From SURF-24 sp964537965 (GTDB taxonomy: Bacteria; Bacteroidota; Ignavibacteria; Ignavibacteriales; SURF-24), in contig CAZIDB010000134.1 in assembly GCA_964537965.1 (NCBI GenBank), forward strand, positions 1 through 12,813: a DNA stretch of 12,813 nucleotides. The letters run 5' to 3'. The translations under genes were made by a program, and so were the position numbers. The notes beneath the pieces are model-generated. The model was not told the origin of the DNA, ran no database searches, and saw only the letters and a list, made by a program, of their open reading frames with translations. Of this stretch, positions 1 through 6,496 are shown one piece after another. Positions within the stretch are counted from its first letter, which is position 1, and each line of letters starts with the position of its first letter.

Positions 1-50
1 AATTCATTATTTTAATGACAGTAAATCTTGAAATGCCAAAAGGTATAATG

Positions 51-869
51 ATGAAGTTTCTTAACTATTATTTACTGTTTCTTATCTTAACATTTTCAAC
101 AATTTTACCTCAGGGAAGCGCAGGCAGTGAAGCTTCTATTGAATACTCAAATTTAATTGATATGCCAACAGCAGGAGTATTAAAAAAGGGAAATGTCGGA
201 ACAAGTTTCTATCTAATGCCAGAAGGTGTTGTAATTGGTAAAATTGAAGTTGGAGTTTTCAAAGGATTTAGTTTTGGTATTTCTTACGGTGCAGCAAACT
301 TTATTGGAGTTGGTACTCCTGACTGGTATAAACTGCCTGGAGTTAATGTAAAAATTAAATTACTTGAGGAGACTGAAACTTTACCAGCATTTACACTTGG
401 TTTCGAATCTCAGGGAAAAGGTAAATTTTATAAAAGATTAAGTGATTATGGATTACTTAAAGAAGGAACAGAAGATATTGAAGTAAACCGTTTTAAAATT
501 AAATCACCCGGATTTTTCATCGCTTCTTCAAAAAATTTTCAGTTCATCGGATTTTTAACATTACACGGTTGCATTTCATATTCGCTTGAAAGAGATGATC
601 TTGATAAAGATTTAAACTTATTGGTTGGGGCTGAGAAAACACTTGGCAGTCAATTGTCTTTAATAGCAGAATTTGATTTTTCAATGAACGATAATGGTAA
701 ATATTCATTTGGTGATGGTCAAGGTTATTTTAATGCAGGCTTCAGGTGGTCTCCCGGTGATGGTTTTACAATCGGTTTTGACCTTAGAGATCTATTCAGT
801 AATAAAAAGCTTAATCCTGGTGCCGCAGACAGAGCACTAAAGGTTGAGTTTATAAAACCAATCTTTTAA
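51..869 (+). CDS. Exported beta-barrel-like protein, possible YjbH/GfcD-type outer-membrane protein
   Basis: The first 25-30 residues form a signal peptide: Lys2, a hydrophobic run (YYLLFLILTFSTIL), then a small-residue stretch (QGSAGSEA) suited to cleavage. The rest alternates short hydrophobic and polar strands rich in Gly and aromatic residues (GFSFGISYGAANF, YFNAGFRWSPGDGFTIGFDLRDLF) and ends in Phe, as outer-membrane barrels do. The early segment NLIDMPTAGVL...G...MPEGVVIGKIEVGVFKGFSFGISYG resembles the start of YjbH-type proteins, which are linked to exopolysaccharide secretion. The start is placed at 51 because AAAGG (39-43) lies 7 bases upstream. An in-frame ATG at 15 would add a non-signal N-terminus, and ATG 48 is closer to the site. 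It is probably monocistronic or the end of an upstream operon, since a terminator follows. The barrel fold is well supported; the family name is tentative. Confidence 0.7.
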   Translation: MKFLNYYLLFLILTFSTILPQGSAGSEASIEYSNLIDMPTAGVLKKGNVGTSFYLMPEGVVIGKIEVGVFKGFSFGISYGAANFIGVGTPDWYKLPGVNVKIKLLEETETLPAFTLGFESQGKGKFYKRLSDYGLLKEGTEDIEVNRFKIKSPGFFIASSKNFQFIGFLTLHGCISYSLERDDLDKDLNLLVGAEKTLGSQLSLIAEFDFSMNDNGKYSFGDGQGYFNAGFRWSPGDGFTIGFDLRDLFSNKKLNPGAADRALKVEFIKPIF

Positions 870-883
870 TTGCAGGGTAATTT

Positions 884-925
884 AATAAACTGTAGTAAAC
901 AAAGTACAACAGCGTTTATTTTTTT
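884..925 (+). terminator. Probable intrinsic terminator after the first barrel gene
   Basis: AATAAAC-TGT (884-893) can pair with ACA-GC-GTTTATT (909-920), giving ten base pairs with a two-base bulge. It is followed directly by five more T residues (921-925). The stem is AT-rich and therefore weak, but the T-run is in the right place, 15 bases after the stop codon. Confidence 0.5.
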
Positions 926-933
926 AGACAATC

Positions 934-1012
934 CCAAATTTTTACCTGTATTTTGATGAATTTTAATCTTTATTTCAAGGCATATTTTTTGTAAAATTTG
1001 GACAGGTAAAAA
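934..1012 (+). promoter_or_regulatory. Leader with interleaved inverted repeats upstream of the lipoprotein operon
   Basis: Two perfect inverted-repeat pairs lie in the 161-base leader. CCAAATTTT (934-942) matches the reverse complement AAAATTTGG (993-1001). TTTTTACCTGT (939-949) matches ACAGGTAAAAA (1002-1012). The order is A-B-A'-B', so the two full hairpins compete, or with trimmed arms they could form a pseudoknot. The last arm ends five bases before the ribosome-binding site AAGAGG (1017-1022). As DNA, the two ACAGGTA half-sites are centred about 63 bases apart, near six helical turns, so a pair of protein-binding sites is equally possible. I see no convincing -35/-10 pair here. The function is inferred; the repeats are seen. 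Confidence 0.5.
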
Positions 1013-1030
1013 GCTTAAGAGGCAAAAAAC

Positions 1031-2107
1031 ATGAGAATGCACAGATCGATTTTAATCTTATCATTTATTATCATTTCAACATTTTATGCGGGATGCTATA
1101 CTCAAATTGCCGTACCTGATTATAGAAACAGGCATAAAGTGTATGTTGAAAAAAATGACGATTATGATAATAATGAATATGAGTATTCTGACAACTATGA
1201 TTCCGATTCTACTTATTCAGATGATTCAACATATTCTGAAAATGAAAATTATACAGATTATTATTACGTATCATACCACAAACCTTACTATCGAAGGTAT
1301 TTTATGGGATATCATCCGGGAGTAAGTATTGTAATTGATGGCGGATATGATTACTGGGATCCATATTGGAATTATAGCTGGTACAGTCCTTTTTGGTGGG
1401 ATACCTATTATTCCCCGTTTTATTATGCCTCTTCTTACTGGTGGTGGTACCCATATCATAATCATTATTATGATTACTGGGATAATGATTATTACGGATA
1501 TGATAAATATAAATACAGGAGTAACGATTATACACGTTTAAGAAACAATGATGGCGGTAGAGGGAATAGTCTGAGAACAAGAGATGTACTTTCTGGTAGC
1601 AGAAATGGTTCAACACTTACAAGAACTTTAGAAGGCAGAAACTCAGTCAGAACTTCGAATGACAGAACTACTGAAATGAGAAAACGAAATACTATCACAA
1701 AAAATAATTCCAGAGATAACGAATCAATACGCATTGATAAAAGAACTTCAACCAGAATAGAAAAGAATACAACAAGAAGAACAGATAACGAAGTTTTAAG
1801 GAATAAAAATACCAGGAGAGAATCCTCAGTTAATGATGCAACAAAGAATAAGACCAGCAAAAGAACTATAAAGAAATCTCCGGGCAACACTAATACGAAT
1901 AGCGGTGAAATTCAAAAAAGAAAATCCGGAACTTCTACATATAATAACAAAGGGAACAGCCGGACTTATAACAGAACTGAAACACCAAGATATAATTCGC
2001 CATCGAGAACGGAATCTTCACATTCTTCTTCTACATCCCGGGGAAGTAGTAGCGGAGGAAGCAGAAGTTCAAGTGGCGGAAATAGCGGCGGCGGAAGAAG
2101 AAGGTAA
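1031..2107 (+). CDS. Tyr/Trp-rich lipoprotein with basic low-complexity tail ending RRR
   Basis: No family is recognised with certainty. The N-terminus is a lipoprotein signal (RMHRSILILSFIIISTF then lipobox YAGC, lipidated Cys22), so the protein should be anchored to a membrane, probably the outer one. Residues ~39-85 are Asp/Tyr/Ser-rich and acidic. Residues ~90-165 are extremely rich in Trp and Tyr (motifs SPFWW, SSYWWWYP, YYDYWDNDYYGYDKY). Residues ~165-358 are Arg/Lys/Asn/Thr/Ser-rich and basic, closing with Gly/Ser runs and GGGRRR. The start at 1031 is set by AAGAGG (1017-1022), 8 bases upstream. Mature residues CYT....PD match the next protein, so the two are likely paralogs. The final AGA AGA AGG codons lie 8 bases before the next ATG and form its ribosome-binding site. 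The tail is probably disordered. A structural or matrix-binding envelope role is only a guess. Confidence 0.8.
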   Translation: MRMHRSILILSFIIISTFYAGCYTQIAVPDYRNRHKVYVEKNDDYDNNEYEYSDNYDSDSTYSDDSTYSENENYTDYYYVSYHKPYYRRYFMGYHPGVSIVIDGGYDYWDPYWNYSWYSPFWWDTYYSPFYYASSYWWWYPYHNHYYDYWDNDYYGYDKYKYRSNDYTRLRNNDGGRGNSLRTRDVLSGSRNGSTLTRTLEGRNSVRTSNDRTTEMRKRNTITKNNSRDNESIRIDKRTSTRIEKNTTRRTDNEVLRNKNTRRESSVNDATKNKTSKRTIKKSPGNTNTNSGEIQKRKSGTSTYNNKGNSRTYNRTETPRYNSPSRTESSHSSSTSRGSSSGGSRSSSGGNSGGGRRR

Positions 2108-2112
2108 TTAAA

Positions 2113-2754
2113 ATGAATAAAAAAATATTTTATGCTGTAACTGCAATTATCATTTTCAATTTTGTTGGATGCTATACTGTGCTGACGCATCCTGATGTTG
2201 ATTTGGTTGGAAATGAAGGTACTGTTTATACTTCCAATATTAATTATTACGATGATTGCAGCAGTTGCCATTCTGATTTGCAAGATGTTAATGTTACAAA
2301 TATGAGCACTTATGATGTTGTTAAGGCTCATTTGAAAGATAATGAAGAAACTGATGTTTATGATAACAGGGATTTCTTTGGCTATTATACATCCGGGTTT
2401 TATGTTGATTCATATGACTATTATTACAACAGCCCATGGTGGACAGAATATACTCCGGTTATTAAATCCAAAGAAAGAGAAAGTTATAGAAGCAGTGCAA
2501 GGGATAATGATTCTGAAAGAGGAACTACAACCGAAAGAAGACGATCATCTGGTTTTGTTGCGCCAACTGTAACAACAACTTCCAGTTCGTCGGGCTCCGG
2601 CAGTACGAGTTCTTCTTCAAGCAGTTCAAATAGCTCGGATAATTCGGTTAAAAGAACAACCAGTGATGATTCAAGTTCAAGAAATTCATCTGATGCACCT
2701 AGCTCCCGTAACAGCGATGGAAGCAGATCATCAGATTCGGGAAGAAGAAGATGA
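2113..2754 (+). CDS. Small lipoprotein with CxxCH motif and Ser/Arg-rich tail ending RRR
   Basis: The signal NKKIFYAVTAIIIFNF is followed by lipobox FVGC, giving lipidated Cys20. The mature start CYTVLTHPD parallels CYTQIAVPD of the preceding gene. Residues 49-53 are CSSCH, the canonical covalent haem-c attachment pattern, flanked by Asp (YYDDCSSCHSDLQD). A Tyr/Trp segment follows (SYDYYYNSPWWTEY, ~97-110), sharing SP.WW with the upstream protein. The rest, from ~120 to 213, is Ser/Asp/Arg-rich, very probably disordered, and ends SGRRR. The gene starts 5 bases after the previous stop. Its stop TGA overlaps the next ATG (ATGA at 2751-2754), which implies translational coupling. It could be a monohaem cytochrome-like lipoprotein or a Cys/His metal site; the sequence alone cannot decide. 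I do not know a named family. Confidence 0.8.
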   Translation: MNKKIFYAVTAIIIFNFVGCYTVLTHPDVDLVGNEGTVYTSNINYYDDCSSCHSDLQDVNVTNMSTYDVVKAHLKDNEETDVYDNRDFFGYYTSGFYVDSYDYYYNSPWWTEYTPVIKSKERESYRSSARDNDSERGTTTERRRSSGFVAPTVTTTSSSSGSGSTSSSSSSSNSSDNSVKRTTSDDSSSRNSSDAPSSRNSDGSRSSDSGRRR

Positions 2755-3080
2755 ATAAGTTTTTTATAATACTTGTCATAGTTTTGTTGGGAATAATATT
2801 CTCAACACTTGCCGGGTGTTATCCTTATGATGAATTTGCACCACGTGCAAGAGAGATAATTATTTTCGAACCTGTATATGATCCGGTTCCAGTACCGCCA
2901 CCACCTATTGAACCGATAATAATCATTGTTCCACCTGTAGACACCCCTGCAGATAATGATCCGGCTAAAATTAAATATAGAAAAGATAATCCGGTTAGAA
3001 CCGATGATAGACGTAGCGGAGATGAAACAAAATCAAGAAACCAAGATGGTGGAAGAAATCAAACTTCAAGGAGAAGATAA
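2751..3080 (+). CDS. Short Pro-rich lipoprotein ending RRR
   Basis: This 109-residue protein has a hydrophobic lipoprotein signal (FFIILVIVLLGIIFSTL) and lipobox LAGC, with lipidated Cys23 followed by Tyr, as in its two upstream neighbours. The mature part holds a Pro/Ile/Val stretch (~45-67, including PVPVPPPPIEP and IIIIVPPVDTP), which may be an extended spacer. A charged tail rich in Arg, Asp, Asn and Gln follows and ends SRRR. Its ATG overlaps the previous stop as ATGA, behind the purine-rich GGAAGAAG end of the previous gene. Its own TAA overlaps the following ATG by one base, and the AGG AGA codons of its tail provide AAGGAG (3068-3073) for that gene. The function is unknown. The position suggests a partner of the adjacent lipoproteins and barrel. 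Confidence 0.75.
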   Translation: MNKFFIILVIVLLGIIFSTLAGCYPYDEFAPRAREIIIFEPVYDPVPVPPPPIEPIIIIVPPVDTPADNDPAKIKYRKDNPVRTDDRRSGDETKSRNQDGGRNQTSRRR

Positions 3081-4522
3081 TGAAATTGTCCAGTTCTAAA
3101 TATTACGCAACACTTTTATTTATTGTTTCATTAACGGGATTTGTATTTGCTCAAAATGCGGGTGACGCTTTAAGATTATCGGAACCCGGGCTTGGTTTTA
3201 ATGCAAGAGCTATGGGTATGGGAAATGCATATTCAGCTTTAAGTGATGACTTTTCGGCAGTCTATTTTAATCCTGCAGGACTTGGATTAGTAAAGCGATT
3301 GGAATTTGCAGGTGGAATAAATTATTCCAAGTTTAACAATGATGTTACTTTTTTTGGAAATAAACTTGGATCATCAAATTCAGAAACCAAACTTGACCAA
3401 TTAAGTTTTGTTTTTCCATTCCCAACTTTAAGAGGAAGTTTTGTACTTGCTTTAGGTTATAACAGGGATAAAAATTTTAACGGAATTAATACTTTTAAAG
3501 GTTTTAACTCCGGTTCCAACTCAATGACTCAGGCGCTCTTAGGTAAAGGTGACGTCTCGTATTTACTTTATTTAACAGATGCAACAGGAGAAGTAACACC
3601 AATTAATGGACAACTAAACCAGGAAGGTACAATTACATCATCGGGCGGAATTGGCAAATGGTCTTTCTCAGCTGCTTCTGAAATTGCAAGGAAGTTTTAT
3701 ATTGGAGGTACATTAAATATATATAGCGGTGATTATAAAAGAAGCCGCGATTATTACGAAGATGATACCCAAAATCATTATGGCAGTAATGTTTTAACTG
3801 ATCCCGGTACTCCTAATACTGCTGACTTCCAGACTTTTCATTTGAATGATGTTCTTGACTGGGATATTTCCGGTTGGGATGCAAAGATTGGATTTATTTA
3901 CCAGGCATATTCTTCAATACTGCTGGGTGTTAGAGTTGGGGGAAGTATTAAATTCCCAACATCATATACAATAAAGGAAGATTATACTGTATCAGGTGAA
4001 AGTATTTTTGCCAATGCATCGTATACAGTTGACCCACCATTAGAAAGCAAACTTGAATATGAAATTACAACTCCTTTCATTTTTACCGGTGGCTTATCAG
4101 TTAATTATTCCGGTTTAATACTTAATACTGATCTGTCTTATATTGATTATACACAAATGGAATTCTCCAGCGGATTGAGTCCATCAGAAATAAGCCAGAA
4201 TAATAATGATATAAAGAACCAGTTCCGCGGAGTTATGAATTTTAATGTTGGCGCTGAATATACAATTCCTGAAACCGGTTTAAGGTTAAGAGGCGGATTC
4301 ATTCTTAATCCTTCTCCATATGATGGAGATCCTTCTGAGTATGATAAAAAATATTTAACCGGAGGAATTGGTTTCCTGACTGATGAAACAATTGCTTTAG
4401 ACTTGGCTTATGTTCATGGATGGTGGAAAGACTTTGGAGATAACTACGGTACAAATGTTTCCAGAACTTTCCAGGATGTAACTTATAGCAATGTTGTTTT
4501 TACATTTTCATACCGGTTCTAA
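3080..4522 (+). CDS. FadL/OmpP1-family outer-membrane beta-barrel protein
   Basis: A signal peptide (KLSSSKYYATLLFIVSLTGFVFA, cleavage likely before Gln25) is followed by the hallmark start GLGFNARAMGMGNAYSALSDDFSAVYFNPAGLGLV (~37-72). This is typical of OmpP1/FadL/TodX-like barrels and of the related PorV/PorQ group in Bacteroidota. The remainder consists of amphipathic strands with loops, for example KFYIGGTLNIYSGDYK and GLILNTDLSYIDYTQMEFSSG. It ends in VVFTFSYRF with a terminal Phe, the usual outer-membrane insertion signal. The length of 480 residues fits the family. FadL relatives carry hydrophobic compounds across the outer membrane, whereas PorV relatives act in type IX secretion. Nothing here separates these, and no type IX C-terminal domain protein is seen nearby. 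It is the last gene of the lipoprotein operon, translationally coupled by TAATG with AAGGAG six bases upstream of its ATG. Confidence 0.85.
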   Translation: MKLSSSKYYATLLFIVSLTGFVFAQNAGDALRLSEPGLGFNARAMGMGNAYSALSDDFSAVYFNPAGLGLVKRLEFAGGINYSKFNNDVTFFGNKLGSSNSETKLDQLSFVFPFPTLRGSFVLALGYNRDKNFNGINTFKGFNSGSNSMTQALLGKGDVSYLLYLTDATGEVTPINGQLNQEGTITSSGGIGKWSFSAASEIARKFYIGGTLNIYSGDYKRSRDYYEDDTQNHYGSNVLTDPGTPNTADFQTFHLNDVLDWDISGWDAKIGFIYQAYSSILLGVRVGGSIKFPTSYTIKEDYTVSGESIFANASYTVDPPLESKLEYEITTPFIFTGGLSVNYSGLILNTDLSYIDYTQMEFSSGLSPSEISQNNNDIKNQFRGVMNFNVGAEYTIPETGLRLRGGFILNPSPYDGDPSEYDKKYLTGGIGFLTDETIALDLAYVHGWWKDFGDNYGTNVSRTFQDVTYSNVVFTFSYRF

Positions 4523-4539
4523 CTATCAGGTTTCTGCTA

Positions 4540-4568
4540 TTGAATAGATTAAGAAAGCACTTTATTTT
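4540..4568 (+). promoter_or_regulatory. Candidate rsgA promoter overlapping the terminator
   Basis: TTGAAT (4540-4545) and TATTTT (4563-4568) are separated by 17 bases and each match four of six positions of the standard sigma-70 hexamers. Transcription would begin near 4575, inside the downstream arm of the hairpin, leaving a leader of about 27 bases. The match is modest and such pairs are common in AT-rich DNA. The main argument is that no other space exists between the terminator and rsgA. Confidence 0.3.
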
Positions 4569-4585
4569 TAATAGAGTGCTTTTTT
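4554..4585 (+). terminator. Intrinsic terminator of the lipoprotein/barrel operon
   Basis: AAAGCACTTTAT (4554-4565) pairs with ATAGAGTGCTTT (4571-4582), twelve pairs including one T-G wobble. The loop is five bases, and the downstream arm runs into T residues up to 4585. It begins 31 bases after the barrel gene's stop. It ends only 16 bases before the likely rsgA start, so any rsgA promoter must lie within or before this element. Confidence 0.85.
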
Positions 4586-4591
4586 CATTTT

Positions 4592-4604
4592 AGGAGGTGT
4601 TATA
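4592..4604 (+). promoter_or_regulatory. Strong Shine-Dalgarno site before an ATA start codon
   Basis: AGGAGG (4592-4597), extended by TG, is the strongest ribosome-binding site in the window. It lies four bases upstream of ATA (4602-4604). No ATG, GTG or TTG in the rsgA frame is placed suitably after it: the frame is open from the TAG at 4572 and the first standard start is TTG 4659, 61 bases away. This site decides the rsgA start call. Confidence 0.75.
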
Positions 4605-5558
4605 AAAGGAACTATATCAAGGGTTGAGAGCAAGGATTATTATGTAATACCAGAAGGATTGCAAAAACCTGTAAGGTGTTCTCTCAGAGGAAAATTTAAA
4701 AATGAATTCAAACTTAAAAAGGATAAATTGTTTAAGGTTGATATTGCCGTTGTAGGTGATTGGGTTCAATATGAACTTAATAATGATGGAACCGGGGTAA
4801 TTTATGAAATATTTGATAGGAAAAATTATCTCTCAAGAAAAGCACCGAAATTAAAAGGAGTTGGATACCGTGGAGAAAGACTTGAGCAAATCATAGCCTC
4901 AAACGTAGATAACCTGTTTATTGTGAACAGCGTTAAAGAACCGGTTTTTAATAATAAAGTTGTTGACAGAATTATTGTTGCAGGGGAAAGCTCTCATTTA
5001 AAAATAATTCTGCTTATCAATAAAGTTGACCTTGGTTTAACTGAAGGAATAAACAAGTTTATTGAATTATACGAAAGCCTGGGTTATAAAGTGTTACTTA
5101 CCTGTGCCAAATTCGGAACCGGACTTGAAGACATAAAGAAAGAACTCAAAGGTAAAAGAAATATTTTCTGGGGACATTCGGGTGTAGGTAAATCATCAAT
5201 TCTGAATAGCATCTATCCCGATCTTAATCTTAAAACTGCTGAGATAAGCAAATCAACTTCAAAGGGCAGACATACAACGGTAACAAGCTTGCTAATGGAA
5301 GTTGAAGAAAATACTTTTATAATTGATACTCCCGGAGTTAGAGAGATTGATCCTTACGGAATAACCAAAGAAAATCTGGGCCATTATTTTATAGAGTTTC
5401 AGCAGCATATGAAAGATTGCAGGTTTAATACCTGTACTCATTTTCACGAACCGGATTGTGGTGTAACAGGCGCAGTTGATAAAGAATTAATTTCTTATGA
5501 ACGTTATGAAAGTTATCTGAATATCCTTGAGACAATTGAAGATGACATGGTGTTTTAA
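4602..5558 (+). CDS. rsgA: Ribosome small-subunit-dependent GTPase RsgA (YjeQ/YloQ)
   Basis: RsgA is a circularly permuted GTPase that helps late 30S ribosomal subunit maturation in the cytoplasm. Numbered from 4602 (318 residues), an N-terminal OB fold includes CSLRGKFK and VAVGDWV-like VVGDWVQY. The G motifs follow in permuted order: G4 NKVD (140-143), G1 GHSGVGKS (191-198), G2 region GRHTT (~222-226), G3 DTPG (242-245). The C-terminal zinc site has the exact family spacing C-x4-C-x-H-x5-C (Cys273, Cys278, His280, Cys286). The only standard in-frame start is TTG 4659, which would cut the first OB strand and has its purine run almost touching it. Reading from ATA 4602 gives (M)KGTISRVESKDYYV, a normal RsgA start, 4 bases after a perfect AGGAGG (4592-4597). 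I therefore place the start at 4602. The gene converges with the ATP-grasp gene, leaving five bases between stops. Confidence 0.95.
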   Translation: MKGTISRVESKDYYVIPEGLQKPVRCSLRGKFKNEFKLKKDKLFKVDIAVVGDWVQYELNNDGTGVIYEIFDRKNYLSRKAPKLKGVGYRGERLEQIIASNVDNLFIVNSVKEPVFNNKVVDRIIVAGESSHLKIILLINKVDLGLTEGINKFIELYESLGYKVLLTCAKFGTGLEDIKKELKGKRNIFWGHSGVGKSSILNSIYPDLNLKTAEISKSTSKGRHTTVTSLLMEVEENTFIIDTPGVREIDPYGITKENLGHYFIEFQQHMKDCRFNTCTHFHEPDCGVTGAVDKELISYERYESYLNILETIEDDMVF

Positions 5559-5563
5559 CATTA

Positions 5564-6469
5564 TTATGCTTTCTGCTTTTTTACTTCGGCTATCATATTC
5601 GTAATTATCTGCCTTACAATCTCATCCGGTACTCCGTCAAAATGCTTAGACTTTAATCTCATATCGCACTGATCATTAACATAATCTACTGCTACAAATT
5701 TTTCTTTTGATGAGTAAACTATTTCTGTAGAGAAAAAGTCAAGCTCAGTAAGTTTTGCAATCTTTCTTGTAATGGAAAATAAATCTCTTAATTCAAAAAT
5801 ATCAACTTCTTCTTTTGTAAGGATGGTGTATTCATGGGTTAAGTCATTCCACCAGGTGGCAATTGGTTTTCCGAAAGCCCAAAAGCATCTGAACCAGGAT
5901 CTTTTATCATTTAGTATTATCGGATAAACCTTTTCCTGTAACAGGTATTTATCATTGTTTAAGTTTGTCCTGTGGTGAAGTACATCTTTTAGTGTTTCCG
6001 CACCAGTAACTACGCCCATTCCTCCACCGGTAGTGTTGCAGGGTTTAATTATGAATGGTCTGTCTAAAATTTCAAGATCATCAAGAGAAATGTATAACTG
6101 TTCTTTTTCACTAAAAGGAGGAATGATGATTGAATACGGTGTGTTTATTCCTGCGGTAATAAACTCAAGGTGCATACTTGCCTTGTCAATTGCATGATGA
6201 ACTTTCTTGTAAGGATTAAAGATTCTTACATTTCTTCTTGTAAGAATGTGAGCAATTTCAGAAAAATTATCGTCAACATCTGAAGCTCTGTCAAGGAAAC
6301 AGTTAAAAGCAAGATTCCTGTTTTTTAACCGTTCTGTTATTTCAAATACATTAAAAGGCTTTATAAGAAATGTCGTAAGTTTTTCACTATGGAACATTTC
6401 CTCGGTTAAGGTTATAAAATCCTCATCATATTCCCAGGTGTAGGCTAATGCAATGTCAAATTTTTCCAT
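5564..6469 (-). CDS. RimK-like ATP-grasp domain protein, substrate unknown
   Basis: This 301-residue cytoplasmic protein has no signal or membrane segment. The ATP-grasp signature is clear: FIIKP with ATP-binding Lys142, Gly-rich loop TTGGGMGV (146-153), and hinge LLQEKV (176-181). Basic and aromatic residues follow (RSWFRCFWAFG, 190-200). The metal-binding end is FFSTEI (Glu249) and VAVDYVNDQCDMR (Asp262, Asn265). ATP-grasp enzymes ligate a carboxylate to an amine or thiol through an acyl phosphate, as in glutathione synthesis or RimK-type glutamylation. The N-terminal ~110 residues should form the pre-ATP-grasp fold (DIALAYTWEYDED...). I do not recognise a specific subfamily or substrate, and no peptide precursor lies next to it. 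The start ATG at 6469 has no obvious Shine-Dalgarno site. It is divergent from the TPR gene. Confidence 0.8.
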   Translation of the reverse strand: MEKFDIALAYTWEYDEDFITLTEEMFHSEKLTTFLIKPFNVFEITERLKNRNLAFNCFLDRASDVDDNFSEIAHILTRRNVRIFNPYKKVHHAIDKASMHLEFITAGINTPYSIIIPPFSEKEQLYISLDDLEILDRPFIIKPCNTTGGGMGVVTGAETLKDVLHHRTNLNNDKYLLQEKVYPIILNDKRSWFRCFWAFGKPIATWWNDLTHEYTILTKEEVDIFELRDLFSITRKIAKLTELDFFSTEIVYSSKEKFVAVDYVNDQCDMRLKSKHFDGVPDEIVRQIITNMIAEVKKQKA

Positions 6470-6496
6470 ATCAAAACAACAAATTAAGTATTAAAT

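Noticed and set aside
1271..2331. Open frames opposite or beside the lipoprotein genes, including a hydrophobic Leu/Pro-rich minus-strand frame at 1966-2331
   Set aside because: They are by-products of the repetitive purine-rich and Tyr-rich coding sequence. They lack ribosome-binding sites and look like antisense translations of Ser/Gly/Arg repeats.
2096..3077. RRR tail as a sortase or exosortase-type sorting signal
   Set aside because: Those signals need a hydrophobic segment before the basic end. Here the preceding residues are Ser/Gly/Asp-rich and hydrophilic.
3080..4522. Type IX secretion component PorV
   Set aside because: The N-terminal signature fits the wider OmpP1/FadL group, and no other type IX gene or C-terminal sorting domain is present, so the narrower name is not supported.
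4659..4661. TTG as the rsgA start
   Set aside because: It would remove the first strand of the OB fold, and its purine run AGAAGGA nearly touches it. The upstream in-frame codons encode a normal RsgA N-terminus.
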